From Eucalyptus grandis (Eukaryota > Streptophyta > Magnoliopsida > Myrtales > Myrtaceae): a DNA stretch of 64,000 bases. The translations under genes and the position numbers were made by a program. The notes under the pieces are model-generated. The model saw nothing but the letters and a program-made list of their open reading frames with translations. It searched no databases and was not told the origin of the DNA. The DNA is taken from the NCBI RefSeq assembly GCF_016545825.1, contig NC_052620.1:5022001-5086000 (forward strand), written 5' to 3'. This document shows positions 45,781-58,396 of this stretch, in pieces (within the stretch, counting starts at the first letter, position 1; each line of letters starts with the position of its first letter).

Positions 45781-46035
45781 TTAACTATAAAAATTCTCTA
45801 AAATACAAATTACGTTTTCCAAAGTACCCAGGATAATACTACATTCCAATGGAAACCCTAAACCCTTAGGAATTTCAAGCCTTATTAGGTCATCTTGGCC
45901 ACCTCCTCGACGTATCGTGCTTGAAAATCTCAAGTTGGTGACAATCTCTGCAAAATTTTGATGTATTTTTATAGCTTTCGTGGTTAAATTGTCATAGCTC
46001 CTTTCACCTTCATTTGTTTTGTCTATATCCAACAT
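45781..46035 (-). CDS. Unidentified 84-residue open frame (copy B)
   Basis: Identical to the frame at 8117-8371 except for Lys instead of Asn at residue 6. Family unknown, no motif. Possibly a chance frame or exon remnant; kept because it stays open in both copies. Confidence 0.2.
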   Translation of the reverse strand: MLDIDKTNEGERSYDNLTTKAIKIHQNFAEIVTNLRFSSTIRRGGGQDDLIRLEIPKGLGFPLECSIILGTLENVICILENFYS

Positions 46036-46600
46036 TACAAGTAGAAATAAAGCACTATATCTTCGAAATGCTTCCCTCTTTCTTGAGTTTCTCTTTGTGA
46101 TTGGGGCTGCATCAAGCGAGAGAGTGAACGATAGATCGAGCAGAAGGCTAATTTAAAGCAACTCTAGTAAAGGGTTAATGACTCAAAGAAAGCCCAATTT
46201 TTGCACAGTTGCTATCTCAAGTGTCACTGGCCCATGACACGACAACGAGGGATTGTGAGCCCCTCACAACATACTGGGTAAGCCCTCATCAATTGCGACC
46301 AGGACTTGCTCTTTGTCATTTGTGCCTCTCTCTATCTCTCTTGAATTTTTTTTATGTTCTTAGTGTTGTATTTATGAATAATAACTCAAATGGTTCCTAA
46401 ATTGTTGCTCAATATGCAATGTGATCCAAATAACATCGAATTCCCTTCCATTTTTTTTTTTGGTATGTCCTATCTTAACTCTCATCTCACTCTCAGACTT
46501 TTGTTTTGCTTCTTTGCGGAATGTGAGAGTTGAGCCCCTCCCAAAACTAAACATCCCCACTCAACCTCATTTACTTGCAAGTCGCTAGTTCTCTTATGAG
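46036..46600. other. Spacer, copy B
   Basis: Matches 8372-8936. No gene recognised. Confidence 0.45.
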
Positions 46601-47092
46601 ATCACTTCAGCCAAAACCCAAGTAGAACAAGGTTAATCGATTTGTATCATCAAAATTTGATGATGGGGCCACCATAAATTATTGGACCTCTTTGAATAAT
46701 TTCTCCAGGAACTTATTTTGAATTGAAATTAATTGCAATAACTCATGAGTTTTAATCTGTCTGAACCGTAATTATTGTATTTATAGGTAAACTTGTCAAA
46801 CGGGTAGTTCAAGTTGGGTTGAAGATTTTTTTTTCCTGTCACGAGACTATGATACTCTTTCGATGCTGGCCCACCCGCCAGTGACCCCCAAAAAATCAAT
46901 TGAAAGTGAGCAAATCTAGAAATGACATAAAGCGAAAGTGATCAACATTGTCACATGCTTCAATCTTTTGAGCTTGACATGGCCCCGGCTTATGTTTCGC
47001 TATCCTTGATATGTCCTATTGGACGATTTAGCCCAATCAAATGTGATAGATGATCGGATTAACTTACTCGATGACTCTCCAAAACTTGATCC
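46601..47092 (+). pseudogene. FAD-dependent monooxygenase relic, copy B
   Basis: Counterpart of 8937-9425 with the same exon 3, 4 and 5 remnants and the same deletions. The decay therefore predates the segmental duplication. Confidence 0.8.
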
Positions 47093-47568
47093 CTAATTCT
47101 GATCGATATTATTTTATTAGAAACTCCAATTCAAAAGTATATGAAATTTGATCAATATGGGATAGACACAGATGGTAAAGGGATGTCATTTGATTTTGAT
47201 ACTATATTAGAAAGCATAACTGAAAAATTAAAAGTATTACATAAACGGAGATTATAGGTATATATAACATTGATGTCTTATATTTCAAAGGTATTTAAAA
47301 AGAAACGTTAAATGACCTCCCTTTCTGCACGACCTCTCATTTTCATTTGACATTGATGCTTCAATAAGACGCCAAATCAAATTGTCTTGCTCGCCGGGTT
47401 TCGAAAAAGCTTGCAACCCTCTATAAAAGTTTGAGGTGGCTAAATACGAAATGAATAGACCAGACCTCTCGAGGATGTCACGTCAATTCATGAGACTGGG
47501 GCCGCCTATTCAACAGTAGGTGAAGTATCGGCACATGCTACATCTTAGGAGTTTTGAAAAGCAACGAG
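47093..47568. other. Spacer, copy B
   Basis: Matches 9426-9904. No gene recognised. Confidence 0.5.
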
Positions 47569-47665
47569 ATAAATAGCGGCTTGTAAGATAAGAGACTACT
47601 TATGCCAATTCAAAGCAAGAGCATGCACACGCATTCACAAGCTTGAATTAGAAATAGGGATGAGT
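47569..47665 (+). pseudogene. Stranded monooxygenase promoter/5'-UTR relic, copy B
   Basis: Counterpart of 9905-10000. It aligns with the TATA and leader region 50603-50702 of gene B and stops where the coding region should start. Confidence 0.72.
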
Positions 47666-48654
47666 ATGGTCCAGATTAGGTGGATCCACTCTTACATTCT
47701 AGGACCAATTTGCATAGTATTGGTCCTCAATTTTGGAACCAAAGACCAACCCTATTAAGTTTGGAATGAAAAGGAGGAGCGAACCGAGTAAGTTTGGTTT
47801 GATTAGGGGTCAACCGAGATCAATCTATAATTTTTTTTATTTCATTTTTAAATGCGACCGAGGACCGGACTAACTCAATGGGTTCAATCCCGTTCTAAGG
47901 TCAACCAAGGACCAACTTATAATTTTTTATTTTATTTTTTGTACTGCCTAAAAAGGCGACCGAGAACTAGACCGACCCAATGGATTCAGTGATGAGCAAG
48001 GTTAGTAAAGAGAGGCAAGCGGCGAGCGTCGAGTGGCGTGAGATGCATTTGCATAAGCTAAGAGAGGTTCGAAAGAGTTTTGGGTTTTGACCATTTATGG
48101 ATGTTAATACACCTTTTTTTCCTTCTAACTTTACCTTCGTTAAACTTTCATAATTCTAGAAATGCTCTCACCTTAAACCACATCACCAGCGAAGGGCTGA
48201 GGCCACCGACCGGGGGAGGTTTGAGTTTTAAAATAATAATAATAATAAGTCATTTATAAGTGTAATTTTGTTAAAACATTATTTAAATGAAAGTTATTTC
48301 TCAATATATTTTTAGTTACACTTTACAAAATACTATTTGTATTTAGAAGAAAATTCTTTCACCTAATTCTTTTTTTTTTTTTTTTTTTTTGAAACGCTTT
48401 CTGCAATATTCTTACCAAACGCAACCATACTATATGGAAAAGTAGCCATATTGCTTTTAGGGGAAAGAAGGAATTAATTATGAAGAATTAAATTTAGAAA
48501 CTGGAGGATGACTCTACATATATATGATCACCATTGACTATTATGTATTAGGCATCTGAAGTATTCTCAAATAATCAATAGCATTTTGTACATCATGAAC
48601 TAATATTTTGCATACTAATAGAAAAACTAAGCAAATATACAAGTAATCCTTATC
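47666..48654. other. Non-coding sequence, copy B
   Basis: Matches 10005-10974 apart from a replaced stretch around 47710-47800. It has a longer T-run (48369-48390). No gene. Confidence 0.5.
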
Positions 48655-49375
48655 AGTAGCGATTACTTTGTTGAGAGTATAAGGTTATCCGAAAAGAATG
48701 AAAGATTATGTCTTCTAATAAGACAAATATCCTTTTTTTTCAAGGCTATAGTGATGCCAACTTTATCTTGGATTATGATTAATCAAAATTGATTAGTAGA
48801 TATGTTCAATATTAGGAGGTGCCATAGTATTGGGGAAATCCTCAAAGCAAACTTTAATAGCGTGCTCCACTATAGAATCAAAGTTTATTACTTTGGATAA
48901 AACTGCTAAAAAAGCGCAGTGGCTTCGACAATTTTTTAAGGTTGTGTTGTGGCCAAAATTTGTGCCTGCAATATGCATTCACTATAATAATTAAGCAACG
49001 AATGCAAAGGCACATAATTTAATATATAATGGAAAGTCTAGACACATTAATTATATACATAATATTGTAGGGCAATTGCTCTCGAGTAAAATAATTTTTT
49101 AGCCTTTGTATATAATGGTAAGTCTAGATACATTAGTCATAGACATAATACTATAGGGCAATTGCTCTTGAGTAAAATAACTTTTTTAGCCTTTGTAGAG
49201 TCAAAGGAAAATATTGTAGACCCATTAACAAAAAGGTTTACCAAGAAAGCAAATAACTTATGCATCAAGAGGAATGAGATTAAAAGCCTTAACTCAATAA
49301 AGAGGTCCCAAGATAGAAACCTAACCTAATGAGAAGAGATCCCATAGATTTGGTCCAAAAGGACATTGTAGATTT
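48655..49375 (+). pseudogene. Copia RT-end/RNase H relic, copy B
   Basis: Counterpart of 10975-11710 with the same 87-bp tandem duplication. Copy B has one such unit where copy A has two. Confidence 0.8.
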
Positions 49376-49554
49376 GGAAGTCTAGTGTATGTAGTGTCTT
49401 CTATTATAATGCAACAGTGCTTTTCGACAGTGTTTTAAGGATATCCTATGTGTTTAATAATTCATATAGCTTGGAATTCAATGTCCGCCACCGCCGACCT
49501 GCCGCGGCAATAAGGCATGCTAGACTACCTTTAATAAGAATGCGTCTTTAACAG

Positions 49555-50163
49555 AATTGACGAGCTTTCATCACCAATCTCTCAACGACTCGAGATCACC
49601 TTAATTGATTTTGTCCAATGGGTAGATTGGAAGAATTCCTTTGAAAAGTGCCAACGGTCGTGAAGACATGAAGGAGTATTTAAGGCAGACTCTCTAGTTG
49701 TTGGAGGTGTGGATGAAAGAAGAATTTCAAAGTCTGAATCTCTGTAGTTCCTTGCTTTTTCATTCATTGAGCTCAAACTGTACACAAAAGAGAGAAACTT
49801 ATAGTGAGACTTTGTGAAGAGACTAGCTAGGACTCTCCACTAAGGAAGTCGAAGATCATAAGGTGTACAATCTCTTTTGATTCATAGTAAAATCCAGCCA
49901 ATGGGTTATTAGCGCAAGAGAGTGGACATAGGCTTGGATTAAGCCGAACCACTATAAACCTTGTGTTCCAATTCTCTTTCCTTATACTCATTATCTTATT
50001 CATTGCTTTACTTAATTGCTTTATAGAATTGTTTAAAGCGTTTTACATCCTCAGTTTATTATTATCATCCAAAGGCAATCTATTTTATTAAGTCATGTGA
50101 AAAAGAAAGTTTTGATATACACCTATTCACCCCTCTCTAGGTGTGCGTACTAGCCCTTTTTCA
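49555..50163 (+). mobile_element. Sirevirus-type LTR fragment, copy B
   Basis: Counterpart of 11888-12500, ending at the LTR 3' terminus (TTTTTCA). It is directly followed by the monooxygenase upstream sequence. Confidence 0.85.
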
Positions 50164-50702
50164 GTTGCAACTAAAGTAACTAAAGTACTCTTTGTCACTA
50201 AAAGTTTGTTAAATGAAAGCCGGTCCTCTCAAGAAAGACTCCTTAATATGAAAAAAAGGAAGTCCCTTGAATTGTCTATCAGACAATGTACAGCTTAAAA
50301 AGGAGCACAATTTAAACTTATGGATGTCACATAGCTAAACCCAACAATGCAAGTTCAAATCCCCCTTACGAGAGCGAAAGCTTAGCAAAATAAAGAAAAG
50401 AACTGAAGTGAATTTGGGAAAGCAGTTGAACTTGTAAAATCTATATCCGGGTTGGAAATTTTAATTTCACTCTTTTTGAAATAAAAACTGAAATTTGAAA
50501 AATCAGTTTATTTTAACAACTTTGCAGCTGTAACTTTCATTCAATAATGCTCCAGTAGCATAAGCAGGTACGTAGCTATCAAAAGACAAACAACTTTGCC
50601 ACTATAAAATAGCGACCACAAGATAAGAGACTCCTCACCCCAATTCAGAGCAGAAAACAGTTGCGCACACACTCACAAACTCGAAGTAGAAGACGACCGT
50701 AT
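50164..50702 (+). promoter_or_regulatory. Promoter and 5'-UTR of monooxygenase gene B
   Basis: The TATA box TATAAAATA (50603-50611) lies 92 bases before the ATG at 50703, as in gene A. The Sirevirus LTR fragment ends 540 bp upstream of the ATG, so LTR-derived sequence forms the distal upstream region. Confidence 0.65.
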
Positions 50703-53659
50703 ATGGAGGAGGTGGTGATAGTGGGTGCCGGCATCGCGGGTTTGGGAACCGCAGTGGCCCTTAAGAAGGTCGGTGTCCGAGCCCTCATCCTCGAGAAATC
50801 GAAGGAGCTTCGAACGACTGGCGCGGCTCTGGGTCTCTTCGCTAGTGCGTGGGTTGCGCTCGACACGCTCGGGGTTTCGGACAAGCTCGCAGCCCTTTCC
50901 GCTCCTTTAGAAAGGTAACCTCCTTGTTCGCTCTTAGTTCGGGAACAAAGATGTTTGATTAATGTGGAATGTTGGATCATTTCGAAGTATTAAAACCCGG
51001 TCCAATCTTTACTTCAACTATCATGTATCGATCAAGAGTTTAAATGAGTGATTTCTCTGCTATTAAAGATGACACCACTCAAATTTGATGGATGCTGAAT
51101 TAGTGTAGCCATCTTTTAGAAGAAGTTAAATACTACTAATCTCACGCTTGCTCGTTGGGGGTAAAATCAACTTTAAGTAAATCACATTTATAGTGAAAAG
51201 TTGATAAAAAATCCAAAGCAATTTGGATCGCAGTCACTAGACCTTGGTACGATGCAATCAAGTTCATGAACTTTCATTTGAATAATTTAATGGAATTATT
51301 TTTTTTTTAGTTATTTGCAAATGATGTTCGTTAGGTATTAAAAAAATTGGTTAAAAAGTGGTTATAATGCACCTTCTACGGGGAAAAATCATGAAAATTG
51401 AGATCATTGCTGGTCGTAAACTGCACCGTGAAATTTACCTATTGAGGTTGCTAATGGGATTAAAGCTTAGAGTAAAATAACTAATTAGATATTCATCAAA
51501 TGAAGGTAAAAAGTGCAAAATCAGTGAGAACGAACAATAGGCTTTTCAAGCAAGACATACTGAGTAGAAAGATAAGCTCTACATTGGTTTTGTACTTTCT
51601 TAAATTGATTTTAGGATTCGCTGTTTTGGGAGCTTCTTAAATTGGTTATTTATAATTAAAGATCTAGGACGCTGGACCTTGATCTGTCCTACAATTTCTC
51701 AATGATGAGAAAAAATAATTTTGGTTATTAATATTCTGATTTTTTTGTACTTGTGTTCAGGGGATACATAACTGATGTCAGGACTAAATCAATTCAAGAA
51801 GTGCATTATCCTCCAAGTAGCAGGTGAATCTCAAATTTCCTCTAATATATTTTACCTACCTTTCCATCATCTCTGTTTTGTTAATTTACCGTTTAACACT
51901 TTAGATCGATTAATTTCTTGTAATCAATTACTATATGTTTCATTTTGCACAAAATGATACCAATGACTGTATACCATTGACAGCTCATCTTTTAAGAAGA
52001 TCGTCAATAATAGAGTTTGACAATACAATACTCCTTCTATTAGAAAATTGGATAATTTATCGTATGTTGTTGAAAATATATCTCAAATTTGAGAGCCATA
52101 AAAAAAAATCGAACCAACTAGGTTTCCTAGATTAAGTGAAATCCTACAAGAAATTTCCTATTCTGGATCTAGTTCTTTTCTATATGAGAAGGGGGTCTCT
52201 TTTGTGAAGAGCAATCCCCATTGAGAAGAAAATAATGAGAGTGTTTAAATGATTCAATTGTAATTGTAATTTCTGTTTGTGGATCTTGTGCCGTTTTTTG
52301 TGTGGAGTAGGTCTCACTAACCAAGTCACGTAAATTCAATATCCAATTTATTTTCTTATCTCGTTTATCTTATAGTTTAGCTGCTTTTTTTCCCCTACTT
52401 GCAACAAATGCTATTATTTTATGCAAGTAATTTCGTATTCCAAGGATAGAAAATCATGCCATTTGGATTGAGTAGGAACGGAGCCCTACCAAGAGGGGTC
52501 CACCGAAAAGTTTTGTTGGAGGTTCTGGCGGAGGAGCTTCCTCCAAATAGCATTCGATTCTCTTCCAGGATAACTTCCATTGAAACTCAAGTAGAACACG
52601 GCTTGTCCATTTGTATTGTCACGCTCGATAATGGGACCATCATAAAGTCTAAGGTTACCTACAATTCTCGAGAACCTTCTTTTGAATTTAAATATGATGA
52701 GGTAACTTATCAACGTTAACTTATCCACGCTGTAATTACTGTATGTGTAGGTTGTTATAGGATGCGATGGCATACACTCTATCATTGCCCGTTGGCTTGG
52801 ACTTGCCCCGCCAGTCTCTTCAGGCCGATCGGGAGTGCGTGGGTTGTCCGTATTCCCAAAAGGTCACGGTTTTCACCACAGCCACGCACTTCATCAATTT
52901 GTGGATGTGGGTAAGAGGGCAGCTTTTTTTTCTCTCAATGATAAGGAAGTCTACTGGTATTTTGGGGCGACGTGTACTCCTAAAGGTATCGTATATATTA
53001 CAGTTTATCTTCTGCTAAGATTCCTAATTACCATGGCTACTTCAATAATAGCTTACTAATCCTCCTCAATCCCCAATGTTTCAATTCATAAAGGTATGGA
53101 GAAAGAAGAAGATCCAGAAGTGATACAAAGGGAGGTGATGGAAGATCTGGCAAAGGACTTCCCACCTGTGTACCTCGATATCGTCAAGCACTCTGATCTT
53201 TCAAGTTTGACATGGGCCCCGCTAATGTTCCGATATCCTTGGGACATCTTGTTCGGAAACCTAGCCCGATCAAACGTCACGCTGGCTGGAGACGCTATGC
53301 ACCCGATGACTCCCGATTTGGGCCAGGGTGGATGTTCGGCGCTCGAGGACGCAGTGGTATTGGGGAGGCACCTTGGGGACTCAATTTCCAAGCACGGGAA
53401 ACTAATGACCCAATATGTCGGAGTTGCTATAGAGAGGTATGCAAAGGAGAGGAGATTGAGGGCGGCGACACTAGTAACAGTATCGTACCTGTCGGGACGG
53501 GTGCAACAAGATGGGTCTAGTCGATTAATGAGGTTCCTAAGACATGTATTCTATGGGCTCCTCTTTGCTAGAGTAGTGAAAGGTCTTACAAGATATGATT
53601 GTGGGAAGCTTCCTAGGGTCTCTTCATTGCCTTCATGTGAATCCGATAGCTCCATCTAG
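50703..53659 (+). CDS. FAD-dependent (class A) monooxygenase, copy B, intact frame
   Basis: This is a probable flavin monooxygenase of the plant MO1/salicylate-hydroxylase-like group (PF01494-type fold): FAD is reduced by NAD(P)H and hydroxylates a small, here unknown, substrate. My exons are 50703-50914, 51761-51823, 52473-52653, 52751-52985 and 53094-53659, giving 418 residues, the usual family size. Motifs: G-A-G-I-A-G at residues 8-13, acidic E31 binding the ribose, GCDG at 156-159, GDAMHPMTPDLGQGG from 296. No signal peptide is evident. The exon 3 acceptor (GATTGAG|T) is unusual; upstream AGs give stops or the wrong phase. A Sirevirus inserted 186 bp after the stop may affect the 3' end. 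B has Gly and Ser where A has Ala and Asn in the GLFASAW segment. Confidence 0.85.
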
Positions 53660-53844
53660 TTATAGAGTTGCAAACGTTCTGCGGTCTTCTATTTTGTTTA
53701 ATAGTCGGTGGTGTGAGTTTATTGGAATGCATAAGACAAAAGTTCACAGTATTGTTTGTCTCATGGCTGCCCTCGTTTTTCTTATTTTTCTAATTCTTAT
53801 GAATCTTTTCAGTTGATGATCAATTGCATTATAAGGATTAGATT
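53660..53844. other. 3' flank of gene B up to the Sirevirus insertion
   Basis: Matches 18119-18303. The insertion splits this flank; its continuation is at 58724. Confidence 0.8.
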
Positions 53845-55098
53845 TGTTAGGGAAATCCCTTATGATATTTTGAAGATGACAAAATAAATCAAAGGCTACT
53901 AACGTGTTTAATGGTTAAGTAATAGATCATGCAGATGATAGAACATGTAAAGGATATTGTCAAAGTCTGAAGACAGCCAGAAGACTGAACGTAACATATG
54001 TCCAAAGTATATTTTGAAGATTTTCCAGACTTCTGTGTCAAAGTCTGAAGATTGCCAGACTTTAGTACCAAAGTCTGTTCTACATCAGAAGTCTGTCAAC
54101 TCTGACAAATTCCAGACTGAACGTGAATGAAGAACCAGAAGATAGACTCTATGCTGGAGATGAACTTATTCAAACTGTGTTCAGACCTTAAAGCTAAATC
54201 TGTTAAGACCCAGTTTGTAAAGTTTATTGTACTCAGACTCAGATTGTAAAGTCTATTGCACTCAGACTTGACATCCAGATTCGATAGAACGTAACTCAAG
54301 CCCCAATTATATAATGGCTAGTGATCTAGTTTGGATTTCACATCAAGATTGATTTGATTGACTCAATTTAATTGATTGACAATTGGATCTTGAAGACAAG
54401 AACTTTCTATACGAAGAAGCTCTACTTGTGGAAACCAATATTCTGTTTGTATGGGCGATCGGAATCAATTTGGGATTCTACTTTTGTCACTCAACGGTTA
54501 CCAAATCTTCTAGATACAGATCTGTCCAATGGGTAGATTGGAAGATGATCCTCAAGATACTGTCTAACGGCTAGTTTGGAAGTGGAGGAGTATTTAAGGA
54601 GATGAAGGACCGATGAGCAAGTAAGAGACGGAGCGTAGAATTTATAATTCCAAAGTCTGAGCGACCTTCGATCATACATTTGTCTCTTGTGAGCTTAAAC
54701 GTTTGTGATCGTGAGAGAAATACCAAAAGAGTGACTTAGTGAAATAGCATAATCTACTACTAAGTATTTGCACTCAAAGTTGTAATCTCTTGTTGATTGC
54801 ATAGTGGAATCCAGCCAAGAAGGCTGTTAGTGTGGGAGAGTGGACGTAGGCTTGGATTAAGCCGAACCACTATAAACCTTGTGTTCTTATTCTCTTCCTT
54901 GAATCTCTTTATTTTGTTCATAGTTCTATTTAACTGTTAAAGTCTGATCTCGCTCAAAATCTGCTGCTCTTCAGACTCAGTTTCAAAAGTCTGTTGTTAT
55001 TCAGATTCAAGTTAAAAGTAAAGGTTTTCATTGCATTTTGTAGAATCTATTTTTACACCTATTCACCCCCCCTCTAAGTGTTGATACTAGCACTTTCA
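53845..55098 (+). repeat. Sirevirus 5' LTR (1254 bp)
   Basis: Starts TGTTAGGGAAATCCC and ends CTAGCACTTTCA. Contains TATTTAAGGAG (about 54591), CACCTATTCACCCCCCCTC near the end, and an unusually dense set of AGTCTG/CAGACT hexamers. Confidence 0.9.
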
Positions 55099-55100
55099 AT

Positions 55101-55113
55101 TGGTATCAGAGCC
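55101..55113 (+). promoter_or_regulatory. Primer-binding site, initiator-Met tRNA
   Basis: TGGTATCAGAGCC, two bases after the LTR end. Confidence 0.93.
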
Positions 55114-55163
55114 AAGTGCTCGATTTATAAAAGTGTTTTTAACTTTTGAGCTAAAGATCTTCT

Positions 55164-56755
55164 ATGGCTAGTATCTTGGCACCAAGACTTATGGAGGGAC
55201 AAAGCAACACCAGGCCACCATATTTTGATGGAAATGAATACAACGTGTGGAAGAACAAAATGAAAGTATTCCTAAGATCCAGAGATTCCTTGCAATGGGA
55301 TGTTGTGGAAAGATGAATCAATTTCACTACTACGTCTACATCAAATAAGATTGGCAAAGACAAATAAACCAAACCCCCCGCTCCTATGTCTCAGACGGAG
55401 ATGTCCAAAAGAGAAGCGCTTGATGCAAAAGTCATTTATTCTTTATATTGTGCATTGTCTCCTAATAAATATAACATAATATCTTCATGTGAAACAGCAA
55501 AAGAAGTTTGTGATAGACTTCATGTTACATATGAAGGGACCGATCATGTAAAAGAGACAAAAGTAAACTTCATGCTCGGCAAATATGAACCTTCAAGATG
55601 AAGCAAGGAGAGTCAATTGGAGATATGTCCAGCCGTTTTACAGAAATTGTAAATGGTTTAGCATATCAAGGTCAGCCAATTTCTTCCCCAATGAAGGTCA
55701 ACAAACTCTTGCGAGATCTCTCAAAAGATTGGAACCATGTCAAGACCTCAATCCGGGAGACTCAAAGGATTATGCCACTTTCTGTTGATGAATTGATTGG
55801 CACTCTTCAATCCTACGAAGTGGAACAAATCAACGACGAAGATCCGGAAGGTAAGAAGTCCATCGCTTTAATATCTAACGCTGATTCTGATGGTACAGAC
55901 TCAGAAAATGATATGGACGACGAAGAACTTGCTTTTATGATCAAGAAATTCAAGAAACTAAATAGAAAATGAAGGAAATTTGATGGAAGAAGACAATACA
56001 AGCAGAATGGCCAGAAAAGAAACATGAAAGAAGATGATGAGCAAGGAAATATATGCTTGATAGCACATTCAGAATCTGAGTCGACTCGAGACACGAGATT
56101 CAAAATTAGAGTCTGACTCAGACACAGACTCAGAATCTGATGAGGAAATCGAGGTAAGTCATTCAGCAATTCCTATCAAAGTTTCAAAATATATAAATCA
56201 GCTTTGCTTAAATCTCAAATCTTTTCTTAAAATGATCTCTAAACTTAAAAGGAGAATTCATGGCTTAGGCAACAAGATCTTTCTCAAAAAGAAATTTTTG
56301 AAATTTTGCAAAGAGATTTTCTACAAACAAAAGAAAGTCAAGATTTACTTGTCAAATAAAATGATTCTTTGAAGAAAGAATTTTCAAATATTTCAACAAG
56401 ATTTTCAAATGGATCAAAAACATTAGAGCATATCCTTTCCATATAAGTTCCTTACTATAATAAGTCAAGACTTAGTTTTAATAAGGAAAATGATCTCTAA
56501 CAGGTTTTCCTAAAGTCAAGGAGAGACTTAGACAAAGACCTCCAAAGGCATTTTACAAAAATCATTTTCAAAAAGTGTTTGTAAAACCTATTGGTGGAAA
56601 TGACGTTAAGTGTTCAAATTGTGGAGATTTGGAACACTTTGAGAAAAAATGTCCTAAGCCTGGAGACCTATCAAGAAAAATTGGATAAAAACAGCATACT
56701 CTACTAACTCTCATGGACCCAAAAAAAAAAAATGGGTACCAAAGAAAAGATGAGT
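55164..56755 (+). pseudogene. Sirevirus gag (+)
   Basis: The start MASILAPRLMEGQSNTRPPY at 55164 is followed by WKNKMKVFL. Premature stops fall near 55314 and 55365. The same frame resumes (REALDAKVIYSLYCALS) to 55601; a frameshift leads to 55598-55972 (GDMSSRFTEIVNGLAYQ, PLSVDELIGTLQSYE), ending in a stop. The CCHC knuckle C-S-N-C-G-D-L-E-H-F-E-K-K-C is at about 56607-56648 and the basic end KKWVPKKR at about 56728-56751, then a stop. A serine/acidic stretch (56060-56150) is typical low complexity. Confidence 0.85.
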
Positions 56756-58396
56756 TATTTTTGCAGGAAATAAAGGAAGAGAAGAATGAGAGTTTGGAAA
56801 TGAGTTGATTGCAGGAAATTCAATAAGGCAAGAATGATTGCAAATCTACACAGATTTTGGTGCAATAAGAAAAGAATCTCAGGCGAAGATTGGTAATGAT
56901 TTTTTTTAAATCAATGGTATATTTGAAACATATACCTAGGTAAGAGAAATTTTTTTTCATCCCGCCTTGCAAATTTCTACGTGTATTTATCATGATTTTG
57001 GATGATTGTTTATTATATTGTGAATATCTTTTGTTATAAATATAAGGTATTGCAATTTTAGCACGTGACAGAAATATCTATTTTCCTTTTGCAAAATGCA
57101 TATCTGAAATTTATGCTAAAGGAAATCTCTTTGATCTCGAAAAATATTACTACATATTCATGGATATTCTTGCTATATTCTTAGAAGATATATTATATCT
57201 AGCAGTTTGATGCTCAAATCAAATGAAGATATTACATGACATTTTTGCAAAGATGATTATCTATTATACAAGATTTTACAAGTGACATAGAATCTTCCAT
57301 ATGAATTTTGGAAAGCTTGATCTGAAAATTATGAAGATTCTATACTATGTTTTGAAGGTTTTAAAAATTCCCTTCCTTGTGCAAAATTTTTGCTTATTAA
57401 GGAAATCCCTTATGTGTCGTATGAAAGATTGAGTAGTTCTGAATTTTAATTTCATATATGAATACTTTTAATTTCATAATGATATTCAATTTATTTATTT
57501 GAAGAAATTGGATTATATATTATATGGATATTATTACAACTTATTTGTGCAAAAAGTTTGTTAAGTTGATCCAGGTTGAATTCGAGACGAGCTTGATTGT
57601 AGAAAATAAAATTTTTCCTCGAATTTCAAAATGCAAGTGATCGTTGCGGATGTTGTTGCTACAAAGGAAATACTAAAAATATTCTGTTCAACTTGCGCAA
57701 ACAATTGTTTCTATTCGCAAATATTGTCATGATCACAAGGGGAGAACGTGAATCTAAAAGAAATGAAAGAATCGTGATCATCTCAAAAAGGTAACAAATT
57801 GAGGGGGAGCTTTGATCAATTATGGAAAAATCTTTTTGGATTGATCGTGATCTTGTTATGGAAAGAAGGAAAAGGTAAATGCGTTAGAATTTAAGTTTTA
57901 CAAAATCCGGTTAGTGCATCTTTTATTACCTTTTGTCATTAACAAATCTCTTATTGATATTATCATTTTATTATGACAAAAAGGATAAGTGAATTTTATA
58001 ATGCATCTATGATTTTTATTGGATAGTTGCTGATATATATGATCGAAGTGAGCTACATTACATATCTTTAATATTCGATTTACTTTATAAAAGCTGATTT
58101 TTGGAAATTGTGATTCATGCAAGATATTTGTTATCATTCTCTACATGATACTTTTTCCATTATTATCTCTTTTTGATTATGACAAAAAGGGGGAGAAGAT
58201 ATGAATATGCATATGTGTTGATTGGTTGATATTATATACTACATAATATTGAGCTGCGATTATTTTTCTATATATTGTTATGCTCAATCTATATGCTATC
58301 TTTTGATATCCTTTGATTTAAATTAATATTTTTAAAAGCGTGTTTACAAATCTGCATATTCAGAGATTGTTTTGTCATCATAAAAAATGGGGAGAT
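56756..58396 (+). other. Sirevirus 3' non-coding region with repeated polypurine tracts
   Basis: No pol sequence is present. Purine tracts AAGGGGAGAA (about 57738), GAGGGGGAGC (57801-57810), AAAAAGGGGGAGAAG (58184-58198) and ATGGGGAGAT (58387-58396) precede the 3' LTR. Repeated polypurine tracts are a described trait of Sireviruses. Confidence 0.7.

Noticed and set aside
53595..53816. 73-codon plus-strand frame overlapping the end of gene B
   Set aside because: It overlaps exon 5 in another frame and then the 3' flank. The monooxygenase frame with its stop at 53659 explains the coding signal.
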